A stretch of 64,000 bases of DNA from positions 6,634,001-6,698,000 of the forward strand of contig CP099652.1 in the NCBI GenBank assembly GCA_024123955.1. Direction: 5' to 3'. Origin of the DNA: Oxalobacteraceae bacterium OTU3CINTB1 (GTDB lineage Bacteria; Pseudomonadota; Gammaproteobacteria; Burkholderiales; Burkholderiaceae_D). Below, piece after piece: positions 1 through 8,240 of the stretch. The notes below the pieces were generated by a model, which was not told the origin of the DNA, searched no databases, and worked only from the letters and a program-made list of their open reading frames with translations. The position numbers and the translations under genes were made by a program. Each line of letters begins with the position of its first letter. Position 1 is the first letter of the stretch.

Positions 1-5
1 CCACC

Positions 6-338
6 ATGTTTAAATCGATCCGCACCGCAGCCCTGGTCGCCGCCCTGTTCGCAACGACCGCCACCGCTTTCGCGACCACCGCCGGCACGGCCAAATACGG
101 CACCAGCGCGCCGGCGGCCGGCGCCCACCGCCAAATCGTGATCTCGGAAATGACCAAGCACGTGCGCGTGGAAAATGGCGAAACCGTGGAATTCAAGGTC
201 AACGGCGCCAGCTTCACCTGGCACTTCCAGACCTTGCATCAAGAGACGTCGTTCGACCTGGGCAAGATTGCGCCGGCCGGCACCTTCAATAAAAAGGTCA
301 CCGTCTACGTCGCCTCCAACCCGCTGTACCGCAGCTAA
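6..338 (+). CDS. CzcE-like small periplasmic protein
   Basis: A 110-residue protein with an N-terminal signal peptide (about residues 1-24, hydrophobic core after KSIRT, cleavage probable near ATA-FA). The mature part has the short beta-rich layout of the CzcE family: the ITK-type stretch 'ISEMTKHVRVENGETVEF', then a hydrophobic strand and a C-terminal 'VTVYV' strand. CzcE relatives are periplasmic copper-binding proteins found beside heavy-metal resistance genes. No metal efflux genes are visible here, but only five bases precede the start, so upstream partners and the ribosome binding site are cut off. The family assignment comes from overall pattern; metal binding is inferred only. Confidence 0.6.
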   Translation: MFKSIRTAALVAALFATTATAFATTAGTAKYGTSAPAAGAHRQIVISEMTKHVRVENGETVEFKVNGASFTWHFQTLHQETSFDLGKIAPAGTFNKKVTVYVASNPLYRS

Positions 339-346
339 GCGATAGT

Positions 347-377
347 GGTAGCGTGGACCAGGCCGGGCCACGCTACA
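347..377. terminator. Bidirectional hairpin between convergent genes
   Basis: A perfect 9-bp inverted repeat, GTAGCGTGG (348-356) and CCACGCTAC (368-376), with an 11-base loop. It lies in the short gap between the CzcE-like gene and the convergent glycoside hydrolase gene. There is no clear T-run on either side, so intrinsic termination is inferred from position and stem strength. Confidence 0.55.
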
Positions 378-386
378 TCTAACAGA

Positions 387-1787
387 TCAGTGCTCGCTGA
401 TCTTGGCGCCGCTCTCGCGCGGCATGTAGTGGTAGGTGCGCAGCTTGTGCTGGATGTCGATGGCGGGGTTTTTCAGCAGCTTGACCATCTCGGCGCCGGC
501 CAGCAGCACCGGACCGTAGCCGTGCATCGCGTCGACGCTGACGGGGCGGTTGTAGTAATACACCTGGTCGCTGGCGAACGTGGTGCCGACGCAGGTGCCT
601 TCCACTTGTCCCTTGGCGTTGATGCGCGTGCTCAGGCCGACCCATCCGGCCTGGGCGATCGAGCCGTAGGTCGTCGGGCTGATCCAGCCTTGGTTGATCG
701 CGTGCGCGTAGACGTAGACGAAGATCGCGGTGGCCGAGGTTTCCAGGTAGGAGTCGTTACGGTCGAGCATCTGGTGCCAAAGGCCGGTGCCCGACTGCAG
801 CTCGGCGATGCCGCGCAGGCTGGCGCGCAGTTGGGCCAGCACCTTCGGATAGGCCGGATGGTCCTTCGGCAGCACGTCGAGCAGGTCGCTCATCGACAAC
901 ACCGCCCAGCCGTTGGCGCGCGCCCAGTAGAAGCGCGGCGCGTCCGGGTTGTTGGCGTTCCAGCCGTGCGTGAACAAGCCGTTGCGCTCGTTGAACAGGT
1001 GCTGGGCCATCGTCAGCACATTGGAGGCGGCGTCGTCGAACCAGGCCTTGTCGCCGGTGAGGTGGCCCATCTCGGCCAGCGCCGGAATGCCCATGTACAT
1101 GTCGTCGGCCCACAGCGACGAGGCCTGCGGACGCTGGCGCGCGAAGGTGCCGTCGTCGAGGCGGTACTGCTTCTTCTGCACATAGCCGCTGCAGGTGTCG
1201 ATCATGCCCTTCAGGTCCGGGCCGACCTTGGCGAAGCGCGCGCGCACCAGCGCAGCGCACATCGAGCCGCTGTCGTCGAGCGAGCGCGGTTCCAGGAAGC
1301 GGGTGAAGCTGTTGGCGCGGCCCAGCTTGAACTGGTTTTCCTGCGCCTGGAAATACGGCTGCGTGTCCTTGAAGAATTGCAGGTGACGGCGCGTGACGTC
1401 GCTGTAGCGCTTGTCGCCGGTGACCTCGGCCGCCTTCAGCAGGCCCGAGTGGATCACGCCCATCTCGTACACCATCAGGCCGAAGTCGCCGGGCGAGTTC
1501 TCGAACACGGCGCCGGCCACCGGCTTCTTGAGGTCGGTGATCGGCTTGCCGGTCGCCTTGTCGACGATGCGGGTCGGCGTGATGCTGTCGATGTAGCCGC
1601 GCACGCGGTCGAGCGCGCCGACGATCTCGGCCTCGGTCGGCTTTTTGTACGGAACCGGATAGGTGCCCTCGCCGGCGTCGTTGGCGCTTTTATTGTCGGG
1701 ATTGCGGAACGGGCCGTCCGCGTGAACGGCGCCGGCGGCCAGGACAGCGGCTACCAGCAGGGTCAATCGGCTGGATAAATGCTTCAT
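387..1787 (-). CDS. GH88/GH105-type unsaturated uronyl hydrolase
   Basis: A 466-residue secreted enzyme with a signal peptide (about 1-22, ending VHA). The body is an alpha/alpha-barrel of the GH88/GH105 type. Visible family signatures are 'DDMYMGIPALAEMG', 'GLFTHGWN' and 'YWARANGWAVL', matching unsaturated rhamnogalacturonyl or glucuronyl hydrolases that remove the 4,5-unsaturated uronic acid left by polysaccharide lyases. I chose the ATG at 1787 because AAAGG lies 8 bases upstream; a TTG two codons earlier is also open. It is transcribed alone, with its own promoter and candidate operator upstream. The role would be terminal breakdown of pectin- or rhamnogalacturonan-derived oligosaccharides in the periplasm. 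The exact substrate cannot be read from the sequence. Confidence 0.82.
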   Translation of the reverse strand: MKHLSSRLTLLVAAVLAAGAVHADGPFRNPDNKSANDAGEGTYPVPYKKPTEAEIVGALDRVRGYIDSITPTRIVDKATGKPITDLKKPVAGAVFENSPGDFGLMVYEMGVIHSGLLKAAEVTGDKRYSDVTRRHLQFFKDTQPYFQAQENQFKLGRANSFTRFLEPRSLDDSGSMCAALVRARFAKVGPDLKGMIDTCSGYVQKKQYRLDDGTFARQRPQASSLWADDMYMGIPALAEMGHLTGDKAWFDDAASNVLTMAQHLFNERNGLFTHGWNANNPDAPRFYWARANGWAVLSMSDLLDVLPKDHPAYPKVLAQLRASLRGIAELQSGTGLWHQMLDRNDSYLETSATAIFVYVYAHAINQGWISPTTYGSIAQAGWVGLSTRINAKGQVEGTCVGTTFASDQVYYYNRPVSVDAMHGYGPVLLAGAEMVKLLKNPAIDIQHKLRTYHYMPRESGAKISEH

Positions 1788-1830
1788 TGTCAACCTTTCT
1801 ATTTATATCGGTAATGAGTCTCCGATACGA

Positions 1831-1859
1831 AGGCTAGGCAAGGTCGACGATTACGTCAA
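1831..1859 (-). promoter_or_regulatory. Sigma-70-type promoter of the GH88/105 gene
   Basis: Reading the minus strand, TTGACG (1859-1854) and TAGCCT (1836-1831) are separated by exactly 17 bases. This puts the transcription start about 35-40 bases before the ATG at 1787. Confidence 0.5.
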
Positions 1860-1881
1860 GCACTAATTAAACGTTTACCTA

Positions 1882-1909
1882 TCAGACCACAATTTCAAGT
1901 GGTCAGACC
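1882..1909. promoter_or_regulatory. Candidate operator upstream of the GH88/105 promoter
   Basis: Two direct copies of TCAGACC start at 1882 and 1903, exactly 21 bp apart. An inverted repeat GACCAC (1885-1890) / GTGGTC (1899-1904) is embedded between them. The half-site GGTC..GACC resembles GntR/FadR-type operators. It lies just upstream of the -35 element and touches the 3' end of the SnoaL-like gene. The regulator is unknown. Confidence 0.35.
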
Positions 1910-2343
1910 GCCTTGGACGGCCACGCCCCCACCTGATTGAGCATGCCGAACCAGTCTTCCAGGTGCCAGGTGCGGGTGATGCGGTCGGCCGACAGGTGGT
2001 GAAATTCGTGGATGGCGATGGCGATCGGCTTGCCCGTCGGCGCGATGCCGAAGAACTCGCCGCTATGCGTGCCGGTGATTTGCGCGCGCACGGCGGCGTG
2101 GCCATCGCGGCCGAAAATGTCGAGGATGGTGATCTTCACGTCCGGGAAAGCGGTGGTGAACAGAGCGATCACCGGTTTCATCCCAGCCAGGCCGGGCTGC
2201 TGGTCCGGTCCCAGCGGAATGTCTTCCCAATCGACCGCCAGCGCCTGGTCGAGCAGGTCGGGATGCTTGTCGTTGAAGGCGCCGTAAAGGTTTTCGATGG
2301 CTTGCTGTTGAGCAAGGGTGAGGCCGTTGTCTTGCATGGTCAT
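1903..2343 (-). CDS. SnoaL-like / NTF2-fold protein
   Basis: A 146-residue protein of the SnoaL-like family: an N-terminal helix 'LYGAFNDKHPDLLDQ', 'GPDQQPGLAGM', a central strand pair, and the C-terminal 'TWHLEDWFGMLNQVG' typical of the family. Such proteins adopt the NTF2 fold. They include polyketide cyclases and many ester-cyclase or hydratase-like enzymes of unknown substrate. There is no signal peptide, so it is cytoplasmic. It is divergent from the LysR gene at 2437, with a palindrome between them, so it is the probable target of that regulator. The substrate is unknown. Confidence 0.72.
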   Translation of the reverse strand: MTMQDNGLTLAQQQAIENLYGAFNDKHPDLLDQALAVDWEDIPLGPDQQPGLAGMKPVIALFTTAFPDVKITILDIFGRDGHAAVRAQITGTHSGEFFGIAPTGKPIAIAIHEFHHLSADRITRTWHLEDWFGMLNQVGAWPSKAV

Positions 2344-2411
2344 GGTGTGCTTTGCGTTTGGTGATGGAGACCTTCACTGTAGCGGCGCCGCGCGCGCAAT
2401 TCCAATCGATA

Positions 2412-2433
2412 ATGGATATACAGTAATATCCAT
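2412..2433. promoter_or_regulatory. LysR-type palindromic operator
   Basis: A perfect 8-bp inverted repeat, ATGGATAT (2412-2419) and ATATCCAT (2426-2433), with a 6-bp spacer. It sits in the 93-bp divergent region between the SnoaL-like gene and the LysR gene. Size, position and A/T-rich centre fit a LysR autoregulatory site. Confidence 0.55.
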
Positions 2434-2436
2434 GCC

Positions 2437-3360
2437 ATGGATTTACATGGAATCGACCTCAACCTCCTCGTTGCCTTCGACGCGCTGATGTGCGAGCGCA
2501 ATGTCACGCGCGCCGGCGTGCGCATCGGCCGCACGCAGCCGGCCATGAGCGCGGCGCTGGCCCGCCTGCGGCTGCTGCTGAAGGACGAACTATTCGTGCG
2601 CAGCGCGGCCGGACTGCAGCCGACGCCGCGCGCGCTGGAACTGGCCGCGCCGCTGGGCGAGGCGCTGGCCAGCATCCAGCGCACGCTGGACTTCACCCAG
2701 GCCTTCGACCCGACGACATCGACCTTGCGCCTGACCCTGGGGCTGTCGGACCATCCGGCCTTCGTCGTGCTGCCCCCGCTACTGCGGCATTTGGCGCGCG
2801 TGGCGCCGGGCGTGACGCTGCGGGTGCGCGCCTTCACCGCGCGCGAGGACGCGCTGGCCCTGCTCGACGCCGGCGAGGTCGACGCCGCCATCGGCGTGCC
2901 GGGCGGCAGCACGCCGCGCATTCCGACCACGCCCCTGTTCGAGGAGCGCTTCGTCTGCGTGGCGCGCAAGGATCATCCGCTGGCGAACGACAAGACCGTC
3001 CCGCTCGAGGCCTTCCTGGCGCACCGGCACCTGCTGGTGTCGCCGGAGGGGGACGGTGTCGGCCACGTGGACGTGCGGCTGGCGCAGCTGGGCCGCACGC
3101 GCGACGTCGCCATCACGCTGCCGCAGATGTACGCCGCGCCGGCGATCGTCGCCGCCAGCGACGTGCTGGCCACCATGATGGCGGGCGTGGTGCGGGCCAG
3201 CGGCTTGCGCGCGGCGCTGGCCGTGCTGCCGCTGCCGGCCGAACTGGACCTGGCGCCGGTGCCGTTCGTGCTGCACTGGCACCGCCGCAACGACGCCCAT
3301 CCAGCCCAGCGCTGGCTGCGCGCGCAGCTGGTGGCGGTGTGCGCGCCCTTACGCGACTGA
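2437..3360 (+). CDS. LysR-family transcriptional regulator
   Basis: A 307-residue regulator. Residues about 5-65 form the LysR winged helix-turn-helix ('LNLLVAFDALMCERNVTRAG', then 'TQPAMSAALARLR' as recognition region); the rest is the periplasmic-binding-like effector domain. The start 'HGIDLNLLVAFDALM' is typical of the NodD/LinR-like branch. It is transcribed away from the SnoaL-like gene across a perfect palindrome, which is the classical arrangement for control of the divergent neighbour plus autoregulation. The inducer is unknown. Confidence 0.85.
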   Translation: MDLHGIDLNLLVAFDALMCERNVTRAGVRIGRTQPAMSAALARLRLLLKDELFVRSAAGLQPTPRALELAAPLGEALASIQRTLDFTQAFDPTTSTLRLTLGLSDHPAFVVLPPLLRHLARVAPGVTLRVRAFTAREDALALLDAGEVDAAIGVPGGSTPRIPTTPLFEERFVCVARKDHPLANDKTVPLEAFLAHRHLLVSPEGDGVGHVDVRLAQLGRTRDVAITLPQMYAAPAIVAASDVLATMMAGVVRASGLRAALAVLPLPAELDLAPVPFVLHWHRRNDAHPAQRWLRAQLVAVCAPLRD

Positions 3361-3438
3361 AAATATCGTTCCGTGCGGGCACGGCGAAACCGGGCACATC
3401 GGCTACACTAGCTGCCATATTCCCACCTGCGTCCGCCC

Positions 3439-4455
3439 ATGCCAGAGAAGAACCTGCCCGAACTGATCACCCTGAAACGTCTGATCGACGAAGGCGGGCG
3501 CCATCTGGAAGTGAACGCCCCTTGCACGGTGGCCATGGACGGCCGCCAGTTCCCCGTCTACACGATCGCGCTGGGCAACCCGAGTCCGGACGTGCCGGCG
3601 CTGGGCTTTTTCGGCGGCATCCACGGCTTGGAGCGGATCGGCACGCAAGTGATCCTGTCGTTCCTGGAGAGCCTGCTGGCGCGGCTGCGCTGGGACAGCA
3701 CCCTGCACCAGCAACTCGAATCGATGCGGCTGGTGTTCATGCCGCTGGTCAATCCCGGCGGCATGTGGCAGGCCACGCGCTGCAACCCGCAGGGCGTCGA
3801 CCTGATGCGCAACGCGCCGCTGAGCGCAGTGGAAAAAGTCCCGTTCATGCTCGGTGGCCAGCGCTACAGCCACCATTTGCCGTGGTATCGCGGCGTCGAC
3901 GGCGCGCCGATGGAGCCGGAAAGCCAGGCCGTCTGCGACCTGGTCTCGCGCGAGCTGCTCACGCGCCAGTTCAGCATGGCGCTCGACTGCCACTCGGGCT
4001 TCGGTCTGCGCGACCGCATCTGGTTTCCGCACGCCCACACGGCCACGCCGATTCCGCACCTGGCCGACATCGGCGCGCTGGAACAGTTGTTCACCCAGAG
4101 CTATCCCAATCATAACTACGTGTTCGAGCCGCAAAGCCGCCAGTACCGCACCCATGGCGACCTGTGGGATTACCTGTACCTGAACGGCACCACCGGCAGC
4201 GACCGCGCGTTCCTGCCGCTGACCTTGGAGATGGGTTCGTGGCTGTGGGTGAAGAAAAATCCGCGCCAGATCTTCGACCGCGTCGCCTTCTTCAATCCGA
4301 CGGCGGCGCACCGCTTGCAGCGGGTGCTGCGACGCCACCTGATCTGGTTCGATTTCCTTATGCGGGCCGCCAACAGCCATGGGCGCTGGATGCCGGAGGG
4401 CCTGGCGCGCAAGGTGCAGCACCGGCGCGCGCTGTCGCAGTGGTATCACACATGA
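3439..4455 (+). CDS. M14-family zinc carboxypeptidase-like protein
   Basis: A 338-residue protein of the M14 metallo-carboxypeptidase superfamily. The zinc-ligand pair is visible as H..E in 'GGIHGLERIG' (about residues 59-68); substrate-binding N and R are in 'NPGG' and 'NPQGVDLMRN'; the third ligand is H in 'LDCHSGFG'; and the catalytic glutamate is in 'LEMGSW'. No signal peptide is seen, so it probably acts in the cytoplasm on a small peptide or acylated amino acid. Its stop overlaps the start of the following hydrolase (ATGA at 4452-4455), so the two are translationally coupled. The substrate is not predictable. Confidence 0.78.
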   Translation: MPEKNLPELITLKRLIDEGGRHLEVNAPCTVAMDGRQFPVYTIALGNPSPDVPALGFFGGIHGLERIGTQVILSFLESLLARLRWDSTLHQQLESMRLVFMPLVNPGGMWQATRCNPQGVDLMRNAPLSAVEKVPFMLGGQRYSHHLPWYRGVDGAPMEPESQAVCDLVSRELLTRQFSMALDCHSGFGLRDRIWFPHAHTATPIPHLADIGALEQLFTQSYPNHNYVFEPQSRQYRTHGDLWDYLYLNGTTGSDRAFLPLTLEMGSWLWVKKNPRQIFDRVAFFNPTAAHRLQRVLRRHLIWFDFLMRAANSHGRWMPEGLARKVQHRRALSQWYHT

Positions 4456-5228
4456 CCGAGGACGCGGGCACCTGGGTGCTGTTGCGCGGGCTGATGCGCG
4501 AGCAGCGCCATTGGGGCCGCTTTCCCAACCAGTTGGCCGAGACGGTGGTGGGCGTGGACGTCGTCACGCCCGACCTGCCGGGCAACGGCACACGGCACGC
4601 GCTGCGCAGTCCGACCACGGTGGCGGAGATGGTGGCGTTCTGCCGCCAGGATCTGCTGGCGCGCGGCCTGCCGCCGCCCTACTCGCTGCTGGCGCTGTCG
4701 CTGGGCGGCATGGTGGCGGTGGAATGGGCCAGCCGCCATCCGGGCGAGCTGACCCGCTGCGTACTGATCAACACCAGCATGCGTCCCTACAGCCGCTTCC
4801 ACGAGCGGCTGCGCTGGCAAAACTATGGCGCCATCGTCCGCCAGTTGCTCGACGGCGGCGTCGAGGATCAGGAGCGGCTGATCCTGCGCCTGACCAGCCG
4901 CCACGGCGACGCCGCCGAAGGCGCCGGCCTGCTAAACCGCTGGCTGGGCTACCAGCGCGAGTTTCCCGTCACGCGCGCCAACGCGCTGCGCCAGCTGTGG
5001 TCGGCCGCGCGCTTCCGCGCCCCGGCCGCGCGGCCCGCCGTGCCGCTGCTGGTACTGAGCAGCGCCGGCGACCAGCTGGTCGATCCGCGCTGCTCGCGCC
5101 GGCTGGCAGAGGCTTGGCAAGCCGAGCATCGCGAGCATCCCGACGCCGGCCACGACCTGCCGCTGGACGACGGCGCCTGGGTCGCCGGCCAGGTCGGAAA
5201 ATGGCTGGCCGCCGGCAAAGCCGGGTAA
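4452..5228 (+). CDS. Alpha/beta hydrolase
   Basis: A 258-residue alpha/beta-hydrolase. The nucleophile elbow is 'LSLGGM' (serine near residue 88), an acid is expected in 'SSAGDQLVDPR', and the catalytic histidine is in 'HPDAGHDLPLDDG'. I chose the ATG at 4452 because it overlaps the stop of the M14 gene by four bases, which is the usual coupled start; the reading frame is open much further upstream but only in the shadow of the M14 gene. The 'PDLPGNG' loop is typical of small esterases or C-C hydrolases. It shares an operon with the M14 protein and a YkgJ-type protein. Confidence 0.8.
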   Translation: MTEDAGTWVLLRGLMREQRHWGRFPNQLAETVVGVDVVTPDLPGNGTRHALRSPTTVAEMVAFCRQDLLARGLPPPYSLLALSLGGMVAVEWASRHPGELTRCVLINTSMRPYSRFHERLRWQNYGAIVRQLLDGGVEDQERLILRLTSRHGDAAEGAGLLNRWLGYQREFPVTRANALRQLWSAARFRAPAARPAVPLLVLSSAGDQLVDPRCSRRLAEAWQAEHREHPDAGHDLPLDDGAWVAGQVGKWLAAGKAG

Positions 5229-5240
5229 AATACCGGCCCT

Positions 5241-5519
5241 ATGACCTCGACCACATCGGCGATGGCATGCCGTCCGAACTGTGGCGCCTGCTGTACCGCC
5301 CCCTCCATCTCCAGCGCCATCCCCGGTATGCCCAACGGCAAGCCGGCCGGTGTGCGCTGCATCCAGCTTCAGGACGACAACCGCTGCGGCATCTTCGGCA
5401 AGCCCGAGCGCCCGGCCTGCTGTGGCGGCTTGCAGCCGTCGGAGGAAATGTGCGGCACCAGCCGCGAGCAGGCGATGCTGTGGCTGGATGAGTTGGAGCG
5501 CGCCACCGCGCCGGCCTAG
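5241..5519 (+). CDS. YkgJ-family cysteine-cluster protein
   Basis: A 92-residue protein with the cysteine pattern of the YkgJ family (putative zinc- or iron-chelating): 'CRPNCGACC' near the N-terminus, then single cysteines in '[17 protein letters not shown]', '[10 protein letters not shown]' and 'EEMCG'. It starts 12 bases after the alpha/beta hydrolase and is probably the last gene of the operon beginning at 3439. The biochemical role of this family is not established. Confidence 0.78.
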   Translation: MTSTTSAMACRPNCGACCTAPSISSAIPGMPNGKPAGVRCIQLQDDNRCGIFGKPERPACCGGLQPSEEMCGTSREQAMLWLDELERATAPA

Positions 5520-5620
5520 CGCGGTGACACTGTCGACCCGAAGAAGTTATTTGGTCACGGCAGTTACGGCAAAGCTGCGCGGGAATTGCGTCGCTCTTTT
5601 CACTGTGGGAGAATCAGATC

Positions 5621-5899
5621 ATGACTACTCCAAAGACCAGAACGAAGTCGAGCGACCGGCGGCAGGTTTTTCCCAAAGCGGAATTGCTGCGGGATAATGG
5701 CGTGCGCTCAACGCCAACGCAGCAGGATAAGTTTTCCGCTGTCGTCAAGTCCGTTGCGAAGCGATACGGCGTGAAGGTGGCGTCGGTTGCAGCCCCAGCA
5801 AAAAATCCGTACGCGATGACGGCAAACCAGGCGGCGGAGATAGCCATAAAAGCTGGCATAGTCACCCGGGATGGCAAACTCACGCCTCGTTTTAGATAA
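5621..5899 (+). CDS. Small basic hypothetical protein
   Basis: A 92-residue, lysine- and arginine-rich protein that I do not recognise. It has no signal peptide or membrane segment. A good ribosome binding site (GGGAGA) lies 8 bases before the ATG, which supports real translation. The C-terminal half 'MTANQAAEIAIKAGIVTRDGKLT' looks like a short helix-turn unit and could bind DNA or another protein, but no family motif is complete. Confidence 0.55.
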   Translation: MTTPKTRTKSSDRRQVFPKAELLRDNGVRSTPTQQDKFSAVVKSVAKRYGVKVASVAAPAKNPYAMTANQAAEIAIKAGIVTRDGKLTPRFR

Positions 5900-5989
5900 G
5901 CGTCACGCGGCGATCACGTACAAAAAACCGCGAATTCGTCCAATTAGCCGGACCACAAGCAAGTAACGTTCGAGCATCCTGCGCAAGCC

Positions 5990-6118
5990 TCAGCGCCGCG
6001 CCATCTGCGCCAATATCTTCATCAGTTGCGCAACAAACCGCGCGCGAAACTCGGGCGTGAGTACTTCGAACGAGGCGTGATCGACGGCTTGGTGCTTGGG
6101 TATCGTGGACGTGGACAT
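5990..6118 (-). CDS. 42-residue small protein
   Basis: A short ORF on the minus strand with an AGGAG ribosome binding site six bases before its ATG. The product begins MSTSTIPKHQ and ends with the amphipathic stretch 'EFRARFVAQLMKILAQMARR', a probable helix. It occupies an otherwise empty gap of about 375 bases between two plus-strand genes. The Shine-Dalgarno site and the well-formed helix make it a plausible small gene; the function is unknown. Confidence 0.45.
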   Translation of the reverse strand: MSTSTIPKHQAVDHASFEVLTPEFRARFVAQLMKILAQMARR

Positions 6119-6249
6119 GGCTGACTCCTGAATGGTCGTGAACGCCCTCCCCCATCAACAAAACTTAGTCATGGCGACGTTTCGGCGTATGGGGTATATT
6201 TTCATCCCGCATGCCCGCTCGATCAAACGAGTTATTTTCGATTGATGCA

Positions 6250-6262
6250 TAAGAAAAACTTA
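6250..6262. promoter_or_regulatory. Candidate LysR (GcvA-type) autoregulatory site
   Basis: Just before the LysR gene at 6276 there is a short dyad TAAG-N5-CTTA (6250-6262) inside 'GATGCATAAGAAAAACTTA'. GcvA-like regulators often have this kind of ATAAG/CTTAT site in front of their own gene. The family link is from memory. Confidence 0.35.
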
Positions 6263-6275
6263 GCCTCAGGATCTC

Positions 6276-7184
6276 ATGAACAAACCGTTGCGCTCCTTGT
6301 CCGGGCTCGTCGACTTCGACTGCGCCGCCCGCTGGGGCAGCTTCAAACTGGCTGCGGAGGAACTGCACAAGACGCCGGCGGCGATCAGCCTGCAGGTCAA
6401 GCAGCTCGAGGCCGCGCTCGGCTTTGAGCTCTTCATCCGCCACCCGCGCCACATCACGCTGACGGAAAAGGGGCAGGAGCTGGCGGTGACGGTGCGCCGT
6501 GTGCTGGGCGAGCTGCGCGCCAAGGTGGAGGCGCTGCGCGGCGGCGACGAAGAAAAAATCCTGCGCATCTCGACCACCCACTCGCTGGCGATCAAATGGC
6601 TGGTGCAACGCATCGACCGCTTCACCAAGTTGTATCCCGAGCTCGACATCCGCATCGACTCGACCGACCGGCTGGTCGATCTCAACGACGACAACACCGA
6701 CGTCGCGCTGCGCATCATGGACGTCGACAAGGAAGATCCGGATTTCCTGTTCCACGTGCGGCTGGTGGCCGTCTACAGCCCGTCGCTGCGGGCGCCCGGC
6801 CAGGCGGAACTGACCCCGGCCGACCTGCGGCGTTTTCCGCTGCTGTACGAGGATTCGACCGACAACTGGATCATGCTGCTGCGCGATCACGGCCTGCTCA
6901 AGGGCAAGCACGACTTCTCGCGCTCCTACACCAACGCGGCTGTGCTGGTGCAGGCGGCGCTGGCCGGCCATGGCGTCGGCCTGACCCACTACACGATCGC
7001 CTACGAGGACATCCGCAGCGGCGCGCTGAAGATGATTCCCGGCTTCACCGCCACCTACGGGCGCGGCTACCGGCTGCTGGTCAACCCCGGAAAGCGCGGA
7101 ATGAGCAAGGTTGCCCATTTCAGCGCCTGGCTGCGCGAAGAGATCGACGAGATGGAGCGCTCATTCGCGCCTGCATTCGATTGA
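6276..7184 (+). CDS. GcvA-like LysR-family regulator
   Basis: A 302-residue LysR protein. The DNA-binding domain spans about residues 5-65 ('LVDFDCAARWGSFKLAAEEL', 'TPAAISLQVKQLE'), and 'RHPRHITLTEKGQEL' closes the winged helix. The effector domain shows 'ISTTHSLAIKWLVQRI' and 'DSTDRLVDLNDDNTDVALR', the pattern of the GcvA subgroup. It is followed after 55 bases by a solute-binding protein in the same direction, which is a likely co-transcribed or functionally linked gene. The effector is unknown. Confidence 0.84.
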   Translation: MNKPLRSLSGLVDFDCAARWGSFKLAAEELHKTPAAISLQVKQLEAALGFELFIRHPRHITLTEKGQELAVTVRRVLGELRAKVEALRGGDEEKILRISTTHSLAIKWLVQRIDRFTKLYPELDIRIDSTDRLVDLNDDNTDVALRIMDVDKEDPDFLFHVRLVAVYSPSLRAPGQAELTPADLRRFPLLYEDSTDNWIMLLRDHGLLKGKHDFSRSYTNAAVLVQAALAGHGVGLTHYTIAYEDIRSGALKMIPGFTATYGRGYRLLVNPGKRGMSKVAHFSAWLREEIDEMERSFAPAFD

Positions 7185-7239
7185 CTGGGCGCCGGGAATG
7201 GGCTACCTTTTGGCAAGTCGACATCTCAGGGCACGCCGC

Positions 7240-7989
7240 ATGACCGCACCACTCCGTGCACTACTTCCCCTCCTTCCCCTGCTCGCCGCCGCGCTGCTGG
7301 CGGCGCAGCCATCGATGACGATTGCGGCGACGGCGGCGCCGGCCAAAGGCACGCTGCGCTTCGTGCAAAAGATCGAGGACGCGCCCGCCCAGTCCGGTCC
7401 GCGCAAGGGCGGCTTCCAGGAGGCACTGGGCAACGCGCTGGGCAAGCAGCTGGGCATGCCGGTGCAATTCGTCGGCTTGCCGCGCAAGCGCATGACCAGC
7501 GCGCTCGAATCGGGCGACGGCGACGTCGTCTGCGGTTATCTGCCGGCCTGGTTCAAGGGCGACTTCAACTGGAGCCGCACCTTCATTCCCACCTCCGAAG
7601 TACTGATCGCCTCGAAGCGGGTGCCGGCCCCGGCGTCGATCGAGGCGGTGCGCGGCAAAACCGTCGGCACCGTGCTTGGCTTCCACTATCCGGACATCGA
7701 ACAAAAGCTCGGCGCCGACTTCGTGCGCGACGACGCGCCGTCGCTCAACCTGACGGTGCGCAAGTGGCAGGCCGGGCGCTTCGACTATTTCCTGACCACG
7801 GGCCAGTCGATCGACAAGCAGTTCCCCCACGGCGAGCTGGCGGCCGGCTACAACCTGCTCGTCGTCAGCGAGGTCAAGAGCGGTTGCGCGGTCTCGCGCA
7901 AGGGCCGCGTCACCGTGGAACAGGTCAGCGCCGCCCTCGACGCGCTCGAGAGAAGCGGCGAAATGACCCGCCTGCTGCGGCTGCGCTGA
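7240..7989 (+). CDS. Periplasmic solute-binding protein (SBP family 3-like)
   Basis: A 249-residue exported protein with a signal peptide (about 1-30, hydrophobic core LLPLLPLLAAALLAA). The mature part has the two-lobe layout of family 3 amino-acid-type binding proteins: 'GGFQEALGNALGKQLGM', 'GDGDVVCGYLPAW', 'VRGKTVGTVLGFHYPD' and a C-terminal 'VEQVSAALDALERSGEM'. No permease or ATPase lies beside it, which is common for stand-alone Oxalobacteraceae family 3 proteins. I chose the ATG at 7240 because earlier in-frame starts lie inside the LysR gene and lack a signal sequence. Confidence 0.72.
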   Translation: MTAPLRALLPLLPLLAAALLAAQPSMTIAATAAPAKGTLRFVQKIEDAPAQSGPRKGGFQEALGNALGKQLGMPVQFVGLPRKRMTSALESGDGDVVCGYLPAWFKGDFNWSRTFIPTSEVLIASKRVPAPASIEAVRGKTVGTVLGFHYPDIEQKLGADFVRDDAPSLNLTVRKWQAGRFDYFLTTGQSIDKQFPHGELAAGYNLLVVSEVKSGCAVSRKGRVTVEQVSAALDALERSGEMTRLLRLR

Positions 7990-8072
7990 CGCCAAACGTT
8001 ATCTCACGGGCATCTTCGCGATGCGCTGCAACACGCCCCAGGCTGCCCCACAACGGCCTCACGCAGAGCGCG

Positions 8073-8105
8073 CGTCCGCCAAACGGGCGTCCGGCGGGAT
8101 TTTTT
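8073..8105 (+). terminator. Possible intrinsic terminator before uppP
   Basis: A G/C-rich imperfect stem (CCGCC near 8076-8080 with GGCGG near 8093-8097) is followed by a six-T run at 8100-8105. It lies downstream of the solute-binding protein gene. The stem is short and the loop contains competing pairings. Confidence 0.4.
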
Positions 8106-8240
8106 ATGCCGCATCGCACAAATCGGATTACGGTTGAGTTAGATTACGAAAAGACAACGCCGAACATGGTAAGCTTCGACCCCGGCGGTAAGCACTTCGC
8201 AGTAACTCCCTCAAACTCCCTCGCGTAACTACTTAATTAC

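Noticed and set aside
345..1778. Long plus-strand open frame opposite the GH88/105 gene
   Set aside because: It is an antisense shadow caused by high GC in the third codon position; the product is rich in V, A, R and H and has no domain. Similar shadows lie opposite leuS, the signalling genes and proA.
8106..8228. 40-codon ORF before uppP
   Set aside because: It begins inside the T-run of a terminator-like hairpin and has no proper ribosome binding site; no domain is visible.
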